Shown piece by piece: positions 8,086 to 17,851 of a stretch of 64,000 nucleotides of DNA. The notes beneath the pieces are model-generated. The model had not been told where the DNA came from, did no database searches, and was given only the letters and a program-made list of their open reading frames with translations. A program made the position numbers and the translations under genes. Position 1 is the stretch's first letter, and each line of letters opens with the position of its first letter. The DNA comes from an uncultured Paracoccaceae bacterium. GTDB taxonomy: Bacteria; Pseudomonadota; Alphaproteobacteria; Rhodobacterales; Rhodobacteraceae. The stretch covers positions 62,001 through 126,000 of the forward strand of contig CANMPD010000006.1 of assembly GCA_947499635.1 (NCBI GenBank), given 5' to 3'.

Positions 8086-9549
8086 TTAAGCTTTGATCGT
8101 GCGCCAGCGACGATTGTCACGGTGCATCAAAAGCAGAGAGTCATCAGGGCCAGAACCACCCTGATCATAGGATTGGGGTTTTTGGCTGCTTTCGGCCCAA
8201 GAATGTATAATCGGATCAGCCCAAGCCCATGCAGCTTCGACTTCGTCGCCGCGCATGAACAAGGTTTGGTTCCCACGAATAACATCCATGATTAGGCGTT
8301 CATATGCATCTTGCGTGCGGCCTTGGTCTGGCAGGCTTTCGGCAAAAGTCATATCCAAATTCGCTGCTGTCAGTCGCATACCACCGGGGCCGGGATCTTT
8401 AATAGTGGTGCGCAGCGTGATGCCTTCGTCTGGTTGGAGGCGAATGATCAACATATTAGGCTCAAGCTCATCTTGATCCTGATCATCAGCAAAAATGTTG
8501 TGAGGCGGTTTGCGGAAATGTACGGCAATTTCGCTTTCACGGGCGCGCAGGCATTTACCTGTGCGCAGATAAAAGGGTGTCCCAGCCCAACGCCAATTTG
8601 AGACATCGACCTTCATCGCTACAAAGCTTTCAGTTCGCGAGGTGGGGTCGCCAGCGTGATCTAGATAGCTATCATCACCCGCGCTGCTGGCTCTGTATTG
8701 GCCCCGTACGATATTGTCCGCAGACACAGGTTCTAGCGCGGAAATAACTTTGAGCTTTTCGTCACGCACAGCATTTGGTGTGAATTTCGACGGAGGTTCC
8801 ATCGCGGTGAGACACAAAAGTTGCATAAGGTGGTTTTGGACCATATCGCGCATTGCGCCCGATTTGTCATAGTATCCACCCCGCCCAGCCACGCCGATGC
8901 TTTCCGCAACGGTGATTTGGACGTGATCGATGTGATGAGAGTTCCACAGAGGCTCCCATAGGTTATTTGCAAACCGTAACGCCATCAAGTTCTGCACGGT
9001 TTCTTTGCCGAGGTAGTGGTCAATACGGTAGATTTGGTTTTCAGTAAAATGTGCTCGCAGCGCTGTGTTCAATTTTTGCGCAGAGGCGAGGTCGTGGCCA
9101 AAGGGTTTTTCGACCACGATTCGGCTGTTTTTGTCCGCGATGCCTGATGTTTTCAGACGGCTGGCAATGTCGCCAAACAGGCTGGGCGCAACGGACAGAT
9201 AAAATGCACGAATTGTATCTGGACGCATGAGCGCATTTAAATCATTCCAACCGTTTTCAACCTTTGCATCGACAGAAGCATAGTCAAGCAGTTCAAGAAA
9301 CGGCTGCACGTCCGATGTGCCTGTGGCTTCGAGCTGCCCGAATTCTTTCAGCGCATCGTGCACATAGGCTCGAAACGCTGCTTGGTCCATCTGACTGCGA
9401 GAGGCTCCGATAATGCGGCAGCTATCATCGAATTGACCAATCTGAAACCGATGAAACAACGATGGCAAGATTTTACGCTTGGCCAAATCACCAGTTGCCC
9501 CAAAGAGGACGAAATCAAATGTATCAACGGGAATTACACGTGAAACCAT
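8086..9549 (-). CDS. zwf: glucose-6-phosphate 1-dehydrogenase
   Basis: Oxidises glucose 6-phosphate to 6-phosphogluconolactone. The 487-residue protein has the N-terminal Rossmann motif FGATGDLAKRKILPSLF, the EKPFGHDL segment, and the active-site stretch YRIDHYLGKETVQNLMALRF containing the catalytic His-Asp pair. RTGKCLRARESEIAVHF is also typical of the family. An AGGAG site precedes the ATG. The stop is followed 24 nt later by edd, and pgi ends 33 nt upstream. A pgl gene, which I would expect between zwf and pgi in many relatives, is absent here. Confidence 0.96.
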   Translation of the reverse strand: MVSRVIPVDTFDFVLFGATGDLAKRKILPSLFHRFQIGQFDDSCRIIGASRSQMDQAAFRAYVHDALKEFGQLEATGTSDVQPFLELLDYASVDAKVENGWNDLNALMRPDTIRAFYLSVAPSLFGDIASRLKTSGIADKNSRIVVEKPFGHDLASAQKLNTALRAHFTENQIYRIDHYLGKETVQNLMALRFANNLWEPLWNSHHIDHVQITVAESIGVAGRGGYYDKSGAMRDMVQNHLMQLLCLTAMEPPSKFTPNAVRDEKLKVISALEPVSADNIVRGQYRASSAGDDSYLDHAGDPTSRTESFVAMKVDVSNWRWAGTPFYLRTGKCLRARESEIAVHFRKPPHNIFADDQDQDELEPNMLIIRLQPDEGITLRTTIKDPGPGGMRLTAANLDMTFAESLPDQGRTQDAYERLIMDVIRGNQTLFMRGDEVEAAWAWADPIIHSWAESSQKPQSYDQGGSGPDDSLLLMHRDNRRWRTIKA

Positions 9550-9582
9550 GTTTGGTCAGCTCCTGTAGCTGTCTTGATTTGA

Positions 9583-11193
9583 TTAAGAAGAGAGAAGCCG
9601 GAGCAACCCACGGGTTGAGCCATCTTTAGAGGAAGCATCGGCGCCGTTTTCGAACATAGGTTGCAAGGATTTTGCCATTTCTTTACCCAACTCGACACCC
9701 CATTGATCAAACGAATTTAATCCCCAAATTACACCCTCTACAAAGATACGGTGTTCATAAAGCGCAATTAATTGACCAAGAACATGCGGAGTGAGTTTTC
9801 TATAAGCGAGCGTGACGGACGGCCGGTTGCCCGGAAACGTAAGATGTCCTGCCATCGTTTCAAGTGCCGCCCCAGAGAAACCGCGTTGGGCAGCAACCTT
9901 TCGGGACTGTGCTTTCGTACGCCCGATCATGAGAGCTTCGGATTGAGCGAGGCAATTGGCTTTGAGCAAATTCTGCTGATGGTGCAGGTCTGACTCGTGA
10001 CCTTCTGCGGCGATCAGAAATTCAGCGGGAATGACCTGCGTGCCTTGGTGTAGAAGTTGATAAAAAGCGTGCTGACCGTTTGTTCCGGGTTCTCCCCAGA
10101 CAATAGGGCCAGAATTGCGCGGTAACGCAGTGCCGTCCAATGCGACGGATTTGCCATTACTTTCCATATCCAACTGCTGCAGGTAAGCGGGCAGGCGGGC
10201 GAGGCGTTGATCATAGGGCAACACAACGCGCGAATTGTATCCACATATATTACTGTGCCAGATGCCGATCAAAGCGAGAATAACAGGGAGGTTCTCTTCA
10301 AGTTTTGCCGTTTGGAAGTGTTCATCCATAGATGCGGCACCGTCCAAAAAGCTGCGGAAAACTTCGGGGCCAACCGCGATCATGATAGGGAGACCAATTG
10401 GCCCCCACATAGAATAGCGACCGCCAACCCAGTCTTCGAAGCCAAACACGCGTTCGGCTGGGATACCCAGCTCGGCGGTCTTATCAAGTGCAGTTGAGAC
10501 GGCAGCCAAATGTTTCGAGACGTCACCACCAATCGCGCCCTTTAACCAAGTAATCGCGGTTTGTGCGTTTGTCATCGTTTCAATCGTGGTGAATGTTTTG
10601 GACGCGATAATCACCAGAGTTGTGGCTGGGTTCAAATCTTTGAGCGTGTCGTGAATATGAGCGCCATCAATATTGGAGACAAAATGGCACTTTGGCCCAT
10701 CGTGATATGGGGTCAATGCCAAGGTCGCCATGACTGGGCCTAAGTCTGAGCCTCCGATACCGATATTCACGACATCTGTAAATTTCTCACCATTTTGGGT
10801 TTTGTAACTGCCGCTGTAAATCTTATTCGCAAAATCAGTCATGCGCCCTAAAACGGCATGGATTTCAGGGACAACGTTTTTTCCGTCAACCTCGATGACT
10901 TTGTCGGCTGGTGCGCGTAATGCGGTATGCAATACAGCACGATCTTCTGTGGTATTGATTTTTTCGCCAGTCATCATAGCCGTGATTTTTTCATCTAAAT
11001 CACAAGATGATGCGAGTGAACGTAGTAACCAAAGCGCTGTTTCATCAAGCGCAGTTTTGGAAAAATCCAAAAGGAGCCCATCGTGACTGCGCGAAAACCG
11101 TTCAAACCGTTCGGGGCGATCAAATAGAGAAATAATACTGCGATTTTTGGTTTCTTCGCGATAATCAGAGAGTTTTTGCCAGATATTGCTCAT
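9583..11193 (-). CDS. pgi: glucose-6-phosphate isomerase
   Basis: Interconverts glucose 6-phosphate and fructose 6-phosphate and is the first gene of the Entner-Doudoroff operon. The 536-residue protein carries [19 protein letters not shown] (phosphosugar loop), [41 protein letters not shown] and the catalytic-His region [31 protein letters not shown] is near the C-terminus. I placed the start at 11193 (MSNIWQKL) because AGAGGA lies 7 nt upstream; an in-frame start at 11223 would add 10 residues. A LacI-type palindrome lies about 65 nt upstream. Confidence 0.95.
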   Translation of the reverse strand: MSNIWQKLSDYREETKNRSIISLFDRPERFERFSRSHDGLLLDFSKTALDETALWLLRSLASSCDLDEKITAMMTGEKINTTEDRAVLHTALRAPADKVIEVDGKNVVPEIHAVLGRMTDFANKIYSGSYKTQNGEKFTDVVNIGIGGSDLGPVMATLALTPYHDGPKCHFVSNIDGAHIHDTLKDLNPATTLVIIASKTFTTIETMTNAQTAITWLKGAIGGDVSKHLAAVSTALDKTAELGIPAERVFGFEDWVGGRYSMWGPIGLPIMIAVGPEVFRSFLDGAASMDEHFQTAKLEENLPVILALIGIWHSNICGYNSRVVLPYDQRLARLPAYLQQLDMESNGKSVALDGTALPRNSGPIVWGEPGTNGQHAFYQLLHQGTQVIPAEFLIAAEGHESDLHHQQNLLKANCLAQSEALMIGRTKAQSRKVAAQRGFSGAALETMAGHLTFPGNRPSVTLAYRKLTPHVLGQLIALYEHRIFVEGVIWGLNSFDQWGVELGKEMAKSLQPMFENGADASSKDGSTRGLLRLLSS

Positions 11194-11228
11194 GGAGATG
11201 TCCTCTTTAGTCACGCGTCTCAAAAACC

Positions 11229-11249
11229 TAAGTCCCTTGATGGGACTTA
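11229..11249 (-). other. hairpin in the pgi leader
   Basis: TAAGTCCC and GGGACTTA form an 8-bp stem around TTGAT between the palindromic operator and the pgi start. There is no following T-run, so it may be an mRNA-stabilising or regulatory leader hairpin. No function can be assigned. Confidence 0.4.
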
Positions 11250-11255
11250 TGGCAG

Positions 11256-11267
11256 GTTAGCGCTAAC
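11256..11267. promoter_or_regulatory. LacI-type operator upstream of pgi
   Basis: GTTAGCGCTAAC is a perfect 12-bp palindrome with the central GC typical of LacI-family operators. It lies just downstream of a plausible minus-strand -10 (TAGAAC), a position suited to repression. A near-identical site (GTTACCGCTAAC) is found in front of gap at 33145-33156. From memory, LacI-family CceR controls central carbon genes including this pathway in Rhodobacter; the match to its exact motif is inferred, not checked. Confidence 0.65.
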
Positions 11268-11427
11268 AGTTCTACACTTAATTGGGGGGATATGACAGAG
11301 ACGTGTCGTACGGGAAATTTAAAAAAATCGAGCTCTGGCATGATGATTGTCGGATCGCACTTGTTGAGGCCCCGGATTTGAAGCTTGGCGAAGCATGCCA
11401 TAAGCATGACGCATATAGCAAACATTA

Positions 11428-11458
11428 CAAAAAAGCTGGTTTCATATGTATGAAAACC
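11428..11458 (-). terminator. possible terminator of the urease operon
   Basis: On the minus strand an imperfect stem (GGTTTTCATA with TATGAAACC) is followed shortly by AGC and a run of six T. It lies about 60 nt beyond the ureG stop. The stem is A/T-rich and has a one-base bulge. Confidence 0.45.
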
Positions 11459-11516
11459 AATGTGGCTTTCATCGTAATGTTACGCTTGAGGAGCTTTGCT
11501 CGCTTGGAATGCTTCG

Positions 11517-12155
11517 TTAGCGAGGGGTTTCGGCGATAGGGGACGTGACGCCACCAATGTCGCAGAGATGATTTATGACTGTGGAGACACCATCGCCGGA
11601 CTTTAGATTGGTAAAGCAGAAAGGCAAATTTGCACGCATACGTGCCGCATCACGCTGCATTACCTCAAGCGATGCACCAACATAAGGTGCAAGGTCGGTC
11701 TTGTTGATGATTAATAAATCCGAGCGCGTGATGGCAGGGCCACCTTTTCGGGGAATTTCCTCGCCTGCGGCGACATCAATGACATAGAGTGTAATATCCG
11801 CAAGCTCGGGTGAAAATGTTGCGGAGAGGTTATCACCACCTGATTCGATGAGGATGATTTCAAGGTCATCATGACGTTTCTGCAGCTCTGCCACTGCGGC
11901 AAGATTAATTGATGCATCTTCGCGGATTGCTGTGTGAGGACAACCACCGGTTTCAACGCCTAAGACACGGTCTTGGGGTAAAATTTGCTGTCGCATCAAA
12001 GCTTCGGCATCTTCGCGTGTGTAGATGTCGTTTGTAATCACGCCGATTGAGTGGTGAGGTGATAACGCGCGTGCAAGTTGGCCGGTTAATGTGGTTTTCC
12101 CGGCGCCAACAGGGCCACCGATACCAACGCGTAAGGGGCCATTGGATTGGCTCAT
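11517..12155 (-). CDS. ureG: urease accessory GTPase UreG
   Basis: SIMIBI-class GTPase that powers nickel delivery to apo-urease with UreD, UreF and UreE. The 212 residues contain the P-loop [48 protein letters not shown] with the CPH nickel-binding motif, the [17 protein letters not shown] segment and the [11 protein letters not shown] guanine-specificity motif. Length is standard. It is the last gene of the operon and its start overlaps the ureF stop by 4 nt. Confidence 0.97.
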   Translation of the reverse strand: MSQSNGPLRVGIGGPVGAGKTTLTGQLARALSPHHSIGVITNDIYTREDAEALMRQQILPQDRVLGVETGGCPHTAIREDASINLAAVAELQKRHDDLEIILIESGGDNLSATFSPELADITLYVIDVAAGEEIPRKGGPAITRSDLLIINKTDLAPYVGASLEVMQRDAARMRANLPFCFTNLKSGDGVSTVINHLCDIGGVTSPIAETPR

Positions 12156-12796
12156 GAGCGGAAGATCCTAGAATATTGAGTTTCATGGCGCATAGATGCA
12201 ATATCAGACGCGAAACACGCGCCGTAGAGGTGATCTACGTTTCCATGTCTTGTGGTTTGTGCAGTCGTGGTGATTTGTACATCCAATGCAGCAAGAATTT
12301 TTTGTCCCTCGAGTTGCCCAATGGGCAGCAGACGTTGAGCCGCTGATATCAGGTTGGACACAAACGAATGCAGATACATCCGTAGTGTCAGGTCAAGGTC
12401 GATTTCATGTCGCTGTGCTGCCTGTCCGATTGCAATCGGATAGGTCAAGCTCGCCAATTTGGTATTCCAAATTCCCTGAGTGGTCTGGCAAAATGCTTCA
12501 CCTTGCAGGTTGGTTTCCATCAAGCGTTCTTGCCCTGTGCAAAAGGCGCGGGCGGTTATATCAATATCATGCAGAGCGTTGTCATCTTGCGCGTGATACG
12601 CTGCCGCTAACAAAACAGCGTCAGATTTCGCGCCACCGCATGTTAATAAATCGTCCAACCAGCTCGATAAGGTCGTTGCGCTGACAATCAACTTGTCCTT
12701 CACCATCGCTTCAAGCCCATGAGAATATGCAAAGGCTCCAACTGGATAAGAGGGTGACAGCCATTGCATCAAGCGTAACGTCGGATCAGTGGTCAT
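12152..12796 (-). CDS. ureF: urease accessory protein UreF
   Basis: All-helical chaperone that joins UreD and UreG in the urease maturation complex. The 214-residue product begins [20 protein letters not shown] then AFAYSHGLE, the N-terminal family signature. [18 protein letters not shown] follows, and [20 protein letters not shown] is near the C-terminal third. I chose the start at 12796 because the family begins with this segment; an in-frame start at 12856 would add 20 residues overlapping ureE. With this choice ureF overlaps ureE by 11 nt and ureG by 4 nt. Confidence 0.92.
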   Translation of the reverse strand: MTTDPTLRLMQWLSPSYPVGAFAYSHGLEAMVKDKLIVSATTLSSWLDDLLTCGGAKSDAVLLAAAYHAQDDNALHDIDITARAFCTGQERLMETNLQGEAFCQTTQGIWNTKLASLTYPIAIGQAAQRHEIDLDLTLRMYLHSFVSNLISAAQRLLPIGQLEGQKILAALDVQITTTAQTTRHGNVDHLYGACFASDIASMRHETQYSRIFRS

Positions 12797-13277
12797 GAGA
12801 ATGCCCATCATGATGCGTATGGCCATGCTCGTGACTATGGGTACGCCCGTGGCCATATGCCCCGCCTTCGGGTGTGAAGGGCTCTGTTATTTCTGTAACG
12901 TCTGCACCGAGGTGTTCAAGCATTGTGCGAATAACATGATCCCGTTGGATCAGCAGGCGTGTCGGTTCAATTTGACAGGGCGTGTGACGGTTTCCAATAT
13001 GCCATGCCATGCGGTTAAGATGTTCAGAACGTACATCAAGCAATGCTTCAGGGGCGGCAATGACTGCAACTTCGCCACCGCCCTCGAGACAAAGGACACC
13101 ATTGTGATTTAGGGATGTTGTTTGCGAAAGGTCGACTAACAGGCGTGCGCCACTTTCACATTGCAACACTTTGCGTCGCAAAAAGCGTGCGTCATAATCA
13201 AGAATAACGCGGTCCACTGGCGAATTGTCATGAGCATGCCCATGATATGTTCGCGCGATCATCTGGGGGGTACTCAT
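12786..13277 (-). CDS. ureE: urease accessory metallochaperone UreE
   Basis: Nickel-binding chaperone that hands metal to the urease maturation complex. The protein is 163 residues from MSTPQMIARTYHG. Its middle includes RHTPCQIEPTRLLIQRDHVI and MLEHLGADVTEITEPFTPEG, the UreE metal-site region with the conserved His in GNRHTP. The C-terminus is a His-rich tail (HGRTHSHEHGHTHH, then DGHSHDH) expected to store extra nickel. An in-frame start at 13289 is possible. It lies directly upstream of ureF. Confidence 0.94.
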   Translation of the reverse strand: MSTPQMIARTYHGHAHDNSPVDRVILDYDARFLRRKVLQCESGARLLVDLSQTTSLNHNGVLCLEGGGEVAVIAAPEALLDVRSEHLNRMAWHIGNRHTPCQIEPTRLLIQRDHVIRTMLEHLGADVTEITEPFTPEGGAYGHGRTHSHEHGHTHHDGHSHDH

Positions 13278-13338
13278 CCGCGCCCCCAAATTCTTTTCTC
13301 ATGTCCGCCCTGCATCACGTGCGGGGGAATTGGTCTAC

Positions 13339-13557
13339 TCAGATGTAAAGACGGTCGGCAAAAACGTGACGTACGACATCTTCGCGACGCAGGCCTTTGC
13401 GCGCCAGTTCGGCATCTGACAAACTCATCAGAGCGTTGATGCGTTTCGTGCGGCCGTTCACTTCGCAAGTTGTTTCCATCGCGAGGATCAGTGCGTTCCA
13501 GATTGCTTTGAGTGGGTTGGAACGTGTTCTGGTGTTTTGGGTGCTTGCATAAGCCAT
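13339..13557 (-). CDS. DUF1127 domain small protein
   Basis: 72-residue protein inside the urease operon between ureC and ureE. A well-placed AAAGGAGTG precedes the ATG. The C-terminal half, RINALMSLSDAELARKGLRR then EDVVRHVFADRL, is the arginine-rich DUF1127 helix pair (YjiS-like) common in Rhodobacteraceae. Some members of this family bind RNA or act in phosphate or lipid stress, but no role is known for this copy. Whether it is co-transcribed with urease or uses its own promoter in the 140-nt gap after ureC cannot be read from the sequence. Confidence 0.85.
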   Translation of the reverse strand: MAYASTQNTRTRSNPLKAIWNALILAMETTCEVNGRTKRINALMSLSDAELARKGLRREDVVRHVFADRLYI

Positions 13558-13698
13558 GTGAGGTCACTCCTTTGGAAAGTGTTTTGTCTCCCATGGGTTC
13601 AATATAGCTGCGCTGCAGCAAGTAGGGTAGTACTGTTGACGCATTTCTGCCATGCATTTGGTACAATGCTTTTTCGGGGATGTGCATAATATTCACGC

Positions 13699-15435
13699 TT
13701 AAAACAAAAAATAACGTTGTGCCATCGGCAGTTCGGTTGCTGGCTCACAGGTCAAAAGCTCTCCGTCGGCACGTACTTCGTAAGTTTCTGGGTGAACTTC
13801 GATCGTTGGTGTGGCGTTGTTAAGTTTGAGGTCTGATTTCCCGATATTGCGTGTTCCTTTGACGGCAAGAGTCTGTTTGGCCAACCCAAGGCTTTTACCA
13901 ATATCCGCAGCCTGCGCCGCTTCAGACACAAAGGTAACGGCCGAATTTTCAACGGAACGTCCGTAAGCCCCCCACATTGGACGAGAGTAGACCGGCTGTG
14001 GTGTTGGGATTGACGCGTTAGGGTCCCCCATTTGCGCGCATACAATCGTTCCACCCATCAGAACCATCTCGGGTTTAACACCAAAGAAGGCAGGATCCCA
14101 AAGCACGAGGTCAGCGCGTTTTCCTTCTTGGATTGATCCAATCTCGTGACTGATGCCATGTGCAATCGCGGGATTGATCGTGTATTTTGCAACGTAACGA
14201 CGGACGCGATAGTTGTCGTTATCTCCAGTTTCTTCAGACAGTTTGCCACGCTGTTTTTTCATTTTATCGGCTGTCTGCCATGTGCGAATGATGACTTCAC
14301 CAACACGTCCCATGGCCTGACTGTCTGAGGCGATTATGCTAAAGGCCCCCATATCATGAAGAATGTCTTCGGCGGCAATGGTCTCGCGGCGAATGCGGCT
14401 TTCGGCAAAAGCGACATCCTCGGGGATGGATTTGTCGAGATGGTGACAGACCATCAACATGTCCAGGTGCTCTTCGACTGTGTTGACAGTGAAGGGGCGC
14501 GTGGGATTTGTTGATGACGGCAATACGTGTTCTTCACCGCAGATCTTTATGATGTCGGGGGCGTGCCCGCCGCCTGCGCCTTCGGTGTGAAAGGCGTGGA
14601 TTGTACGTCCTTTCATTGCAGAAACGGTATGTTCGACAAAGCCACTTTCGTTCAATGTGTCCGTGTGGATCATCACCTGAACATCCATAGCGTCCGCAAC
14701 TCCTAGGCAGCAATCAATAGCCGCGGGAGTTGTGCCCCAATCTTCATGCAACTTCAGTGCGCAGGCGCCCGCAAGGACTTGCTCTTCAATTGCGGCGGGA
14801 AGGGATGCGTTTCCTTTGCCTGCAAAGGCTAGGTTCATTGGAAAGGCATCTGCGGCTTGCATCATACGACCAAGGTGCCATGCACCGGGGGTGCAGGTGG
14901 TGGCCAAGGTTCCGTGCGCTGGCCCGGTGCCACCACCAAGCATGGTGGTTAAGCCCGAGTGCAGCGCATCCTGAATTTGTTGCGGACATATATAATGTAT
15001 GTGGCTGTCAAATCCGCCTGCCGTTACGATACGACCCTCGCCAGCGATAACTTCAGTTCCGGGCCCTACGATGATGTCGACACCAGGTTGTGTATCGGGG
15101 TTGCCGGCCTTTCCGATTTTGGCGATGCGACCATCGCGCAACCCGATGTCAGCTTTATAAATGCCTGTGTAGTCAAGGATGAGCGCATTGGTAATGACCG
15201 TGTCTACGGCACCTTCGGCACGTGTTGCTTGGGATTGCCCCATGCCATCGCGAATAACCTTACCGCCACCGAATTTGACCTCTTCGCCATACATTGGCGC
15301 ATTTTGTCCTGCGCCCAGAGCTGTTAGATCTTTCTCGACTTCAATGATGAGGTCTGTATCGGCCAACCTGACGCGGTCACCAGTGGTCGGACCATACATG
15401 GCGGCGTAATCCGCGCGGGAAATTTTTGCAGGCAT
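13699..15435 (-). CDS. ureC: urease alpha subunit
   Basis: Catalytic nickel subunit hydrolysing urea to ammonia and carbamate. The 578-residue amidohydrolase contains [20 protein letters not shown] at the N-terminus, the metal-site pair [29 protein letters not shown] with the Lys that is carbamylated to bridge nickel, [33 protein letters not shown] and the active-site flap [20 protein letters not shown] chose the start at 15435 ([10 protein letters not shown]), where CAGGAG precedes the ATG; an in-frame start 56 codons upstream is not supported. UreA, UreB and UreC are separate, the usual bacterial form. Confidence 0.97.
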   Translation of the reverse strand: MPAKISRADYAAMYGPTTGDRVRLADTDLIIEVEKDLTALGAGQNAPMYGEEVKFGGGKVIRDGMGQSQATRAEGAVDTVITNALILDYTGIYKADIGLRDGRIAKIGKAGNPDTQPGVDIIVGPGTEVIAGEGRIVTAGGFDSHIHYICPQQIQDALHSGLTTMLGGGTGPAHGTLATTCTPGAWHLGRMMQAADAFPMNLAFAGKGNASLPAAIEEQVLAGACALKLHEDWGTTPAAIDCCLGVADAMDVQVMIHTDTLNESGFVEHTVSAMKGRTIHAFHTEGAGGGHAPDIIKICGEEHVLPSSTNPTRPFTVNTVEEHLDMLMVCHHLDKSIPEDVAFAESRIRRETIAAEDILHDMGAFSIIASDSQAMGRVGEVIIRTWQTADKMKKQRGKLSEETGDNDNYRVRRYVAKYTINPAIAHGISHEIGSIQEGKRADLVLWDPAFFGVKPEMVLMGGTIVCAQMGDPNASIPTPQPVYSRPMWGAYGRSVENSAVTFVSEAAQAADIGKSLGLAKQTLAVKGTRNIGKSDLKLNNATPTIEVHPETYEVRADGELLTCEPATELPMAQRYFLF

Positions 15436-15464
15436 TCGGCTTGTCTCCTGAGTGTCGGGGCGAG

Positions 15465-15749
15465 TCAGTGCGGCTCGATAAAATGTCGTAGGGCGTCGGT
15501 GCGCAGGCGGGGTAACCCTGTTGCGCAGGTGTACAAGTGTGATGGCTGCGCCGGGGCATTGCGTGCCAGTTGGTCCGCAGTTTTGCGGCGATGCTGGACC
15601 CATTCAGTTTGAACGTTGTGTAACGTTATCTCTGTGGGCATACTGTGATCGAAGAAGTGTACGTCGTCTGCCTTCTGCACCAGCGGAACCACAGCTTTGC
15701 AGGCTGTGGCAGAGGTCACGCAGGGGGATATCGGCAGGACATGTTTCAC
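15465..15749 (-). CDS. uncharacterised 94-residue ORF between ureB and ureC
   Basis: A GTG-initiated frame whose GTGA start overlaps the ureB stop, the arrangement expected for translational coupling. It runs to 29 nt before ureC. The product ([20 protein letters not shown] at its start) has three cysteines near the N-terminus, a His/Phe patch ([10 protein letters not shown]), and no signal peptide or membrane segment. I recognise no family. It could be a real accessory protein of this lineage's urease operon or a decayed gene; absence of internal stops over 95 codons and the tight overlap favour coding. Confidence 0.42.
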   Translation of the reverse strand: MKHVLPISPCVTSATACKAVVPLVQKADDVHFFDHSMPTEITLHNVQTEWVQHRRKTADQLARNAPAQPSHLYTCATGLPRLRTDALRHFIEPH

Positions 15750-16051
15750 AGATCACCCATGACCTGCTGATTGAAACCGAACACTTTGCGGGCACCTGAA
15801 ATTGGGATCAGTGTAACTTCTCGCCGTTGGCCGGGTTCAAACCGTACCGCTGTTCCTGCGGCGATGTTTAACCGATGACCATGTGCCACTTGACGGTCAA
15901 ATTCCAAAGCAGGATTTGTTTCACCAAAGTGATAATGACTGCCGACCTGGATCGGGCGATCGCCGGTATTGGCGACCATCAATGTGATTGCTTTTGCGCC
16001 TTCGTTTAATATCAATTCTCCGGTCGCAGGGAGAACCTCGCCCGGGATCAT
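15746..16051 (-). CDS. ureB: urease beta subunit
   Basis: Structural subunit of 101 residues, normal for UreB. It opens [18 protein letters not shown] and shows the family core [20 protein letters not shown] followed by [20 protein letters not shown] and [13 protein letters not shown]. The start at 16051 overlaps the stop of the small upstream gene as ATGA, and its own stop overlaps the GTG of the next ORF, so the whole stretch looks translationally coupled. Confidence 0.96.
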   Translation of the reverse strand: MIPGEVLPATGELILNEGAKAITLMVANTGDRPIQVGSHYHFGETNPALEFDRQVAHGHRLNIAAGTAVRFEPGQRREVTLIPISGARKVFGFNQQVMGDL

Positions 16052-16212
16052 TTGCGCCCCCAGATATAGTAGGACACTGCTGCCAAGACACCCGCGCAGG
16101 CTAAGGCGATCCATGTTCCGGCGCCATGTGGATGGATATGTGCGCCTCCATGCGCCAGGGCTGGGCTGGCGGTCGCTATGGCTGCGAGTGAAAGAGTGGA
16201 AAGCTGTCTCAT
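16048..16212 (-). CDS. 54-residue His-rich membrane peptide in the urease operon
   Basis: Short gene between ureA and ureB. It encodes [20 protein letters not shown] (a convincing signal peptide ending in ALA), then [12 protein letters not shown], then one membrane segment ([19 protein letters not shown]) and a GRK end. After cleavage the mature N-terminus would present a cluster of four histidines outside the membrane, reminiscent of the start of HupE/UreJ nickel permeases but far shorter. Its TGA overlaps the ureB ATG. I recall similar tiny ORFs in Rhodobacteraceae urease clusters; a periplasmic nickel-binding role is inference only. Confidence 0.75.
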   Translation of the reverse strand: MRQLSTLSLAAIATASPALAHGGAHIHPHGAGTWIALACAGVLAAVSYYIWGRK

Positions 16213-16235
16213 CTTATTATCCTGTGGATGTAAGG

Positions 16236-16538
16236 TTAGCGAATGGGGTTATGAACCGTTACCAACTTGGTACCGTCAGGGAATGTTGCCTCGACTTGTA
16301 CGTCATGGATCATCTCGGGAATGCCTTGCATGCATTGCGCGCGGGTTATAACCTTGGCGCCAGCTTCCATCATTTCGGCAACGCTGCGGCCGTCTCGTGC
16401 GCCTTCAATGACTGCATCTGTGATCAGGGCAATCGCCTCTGGATGATTCAGCTTAACGCCGCGAGCGAGCCGCTTACGCGCAACTTCGGCAGCCATTGCA
16501 ACCAAAAGCTTATCTTTTTCACGAGGGGTCAGGTTCAT
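16236..16538 (-). CDS. ureA: urease gamma subunit
   Basis: Structural subunit of exactly 100 residues. The start [20 protein letters not shown] and the segments [35 protein letters not shown] and [20 protein letters not shown] are diagnostic of UreA. It lies 1 nt after ureD, and 23 nt before the small membrane-peptide gene. Confidence 0.97.
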   Translation of the reverse strand: MNLTPREKDKLLVAMAAEVARKRLARGVKLNHPEAIALITDAVIEGARDGRSVAEMMEAGAKVITRAQCMQGIPEMIHDVQVEATFPDGTKLVTVHNPIR

Positions 16539-16539
16539 T

Positions 16540-17322
16540 TTATAGTCTCCAGCAACGTGGCAGGTTGTTTTCGGTCAGGCGGTCCAGGATTGGAACAAGG
16601 GCCTTGCGCAGTAAGTAGCTATCTTGTGCGATGAGCCTGCAGCATAGGGTATCTGGCGCCAGAAGAGAGGCGCCGCCATAAAAGTGGTCAGTGTTTTCTA
16701 AGAATGGTTGCAGCCAGTCGCGGGCAGCTTCGGCAGAAGGGGCAACCAATATAATATTGGCATAAGCGCCAGTATTGGATTTGCCTCCGGTTGCAGGGCG
16801 ATCAAAGCTGCGAGACAGATTCCCCGTAAGGCGAACCGCATCGTGATATATCTTGACGCCATCTTGGAAGATTTCGATGCGATCGTGAAACTGTGCGTGT
16901 GTGATGACCTCGCCCATGGCCGCACGTCCAAGGACAACGGGTTCAACCACCAAGCATTGCCCATGCCGCGCAAGGTCAATACGCAGGTTGCGGCGAAAGT
17001 TGGATTTTTGAAACAGGATTGTTTCTTGGGGCAGCCAGTTTAACCGCGCGCCAGTTTCAACCTGAAGTGAGGTGAGCATTTCACCAGTCTCGCCGGGCTG
17101 CGCACGATAGGCGCGTTCTGCCGCCTGAGTGGTTACTGTGAGCCGGCTGTCCTGTCCTGCCCGAGCCTCTAAGCTATAGCGATCGCCCCCAGTGATGCCA
17201 CCCGCAGTGTTGACGCAAACGGCTTCTATGTCGCGGCGGCCATGAGGGAACAACAGCTTTAAGGCACCAGATTGATGCAATTGATCTAGGCGGCTTTTGC
17301 CTTCACTAAACTTAGAAGACAC
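16540..17322 (-). CDS. ureD: urease accessory protein UreD
   Basis: Scaffold of the urease activation complex and first gene of the operon; about 260 residues from a GTG at 17322. Family stretches include [67 protein letters not shown] and [20 protein letters not shown]. The same frame continues upstream as [14 protein letters not shown], which also matches the usual UreD N-terminus, but contains no ATG, GTG or TTG before a stop. So the true start may be a rare codon or the N-terminus is shortened in this organism. Confidence 0.93.
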   Translation of the reverse strand: MSSKFSEGKSRLDQLHQSGALKLLFPHGRRDIEAVCVNTAGGITGGDRYSLEARAGQDSRLTVTTQAAERAYRAQPGETGEMLTSLQVETGARLNWLPQETILFQKSNFRRNLRIDLARHGQCLVVEPVVLGRAAMGEVITHAQFHDRIEIFQDGVKIYHDAVRLTGNLSRSFDRPATGGKSNTGAYANIILVAPSAEAARDWLQPFLENTDHFYGGASLLAPDTLCCRLIAQDSYLLRKALVPILDRLTENNLPRCWRL

Positions 17323-17851
17323 AACAGCACGCCCGATTGCACGGGGTTGCTGGGGCTGAATGGTGCCATCCTCTATTTGCGCATGTGAATTAATTGCGCA
17401 TCTCCCTATCGTATCAGTCTTTCGCGGTTTCTATCATTACACATGTTTGCTTGTTAACTCTGCTATCATGGCACAGATGGGAATTGTTGCATGGGCGCGT
17501 ATTTTTTCAGCGATGATTCCTTGAATTGAAGTTTATTGACCGTTTGTTCAACATTTGCTGCACAAAAAATGACAAATTACAGAATTTACAGCCTAAATTT
17601 TGCGCAGTTGTGCAACTCGACGTCTTTGGATCAATCTCATCGTTTGCCTGTTTTCCATTTGTTGAGCGAGGGTGGCGTTGGTCTTGAGACAGAGGAAGCT
17701 TTGTCATCTAGGCCCACAGTAAAGTGGCACCAGCTCTACTCACCGCAGCTAGGTAGTCACGTAAAATGCAACAACAGTTGCAGGCTACATCTCACTGGAG
17801 CGGACCTGATTGGGTTCACCTCGTGGTCTTTGTGGCCTGATTGGAGGGAAT
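17323..17851. promoter_or_regulatory. divergent control region between ureD and urtA
   Basis: 529-nt region holding the promoters of the urease operon (minus) and the urea transporter (plus). I looked for a sigma-54 -24/-12 element (GG-10-GC) and found no convincing one, and no ORF with coding character. Specific operators cannot be assigned; nitrogen control by NtrC or similar is expected from the physiology but not shown. Confidence 0.5.

Noticed and set aside
8470-8500. TGATCC inside zwf as an internal sigma-E promoter
   Set aside because: No TAA at 18 nt spacing, and it reads against the gene.
13274-13696. 140-codon ORF overlapping the DUF1127 gene in another frame
   Set aside because: No recognisable protein character; the DUF1127 frame has a strong ribosome site and known domain.
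17323-17851. Sigma-54 (NtrC-dependent) promoter for the urea genes
   Set aside because: TGGCAC-like strings occur (for example near 17467 and 17726) but none has the required GG-10-GC spacing.
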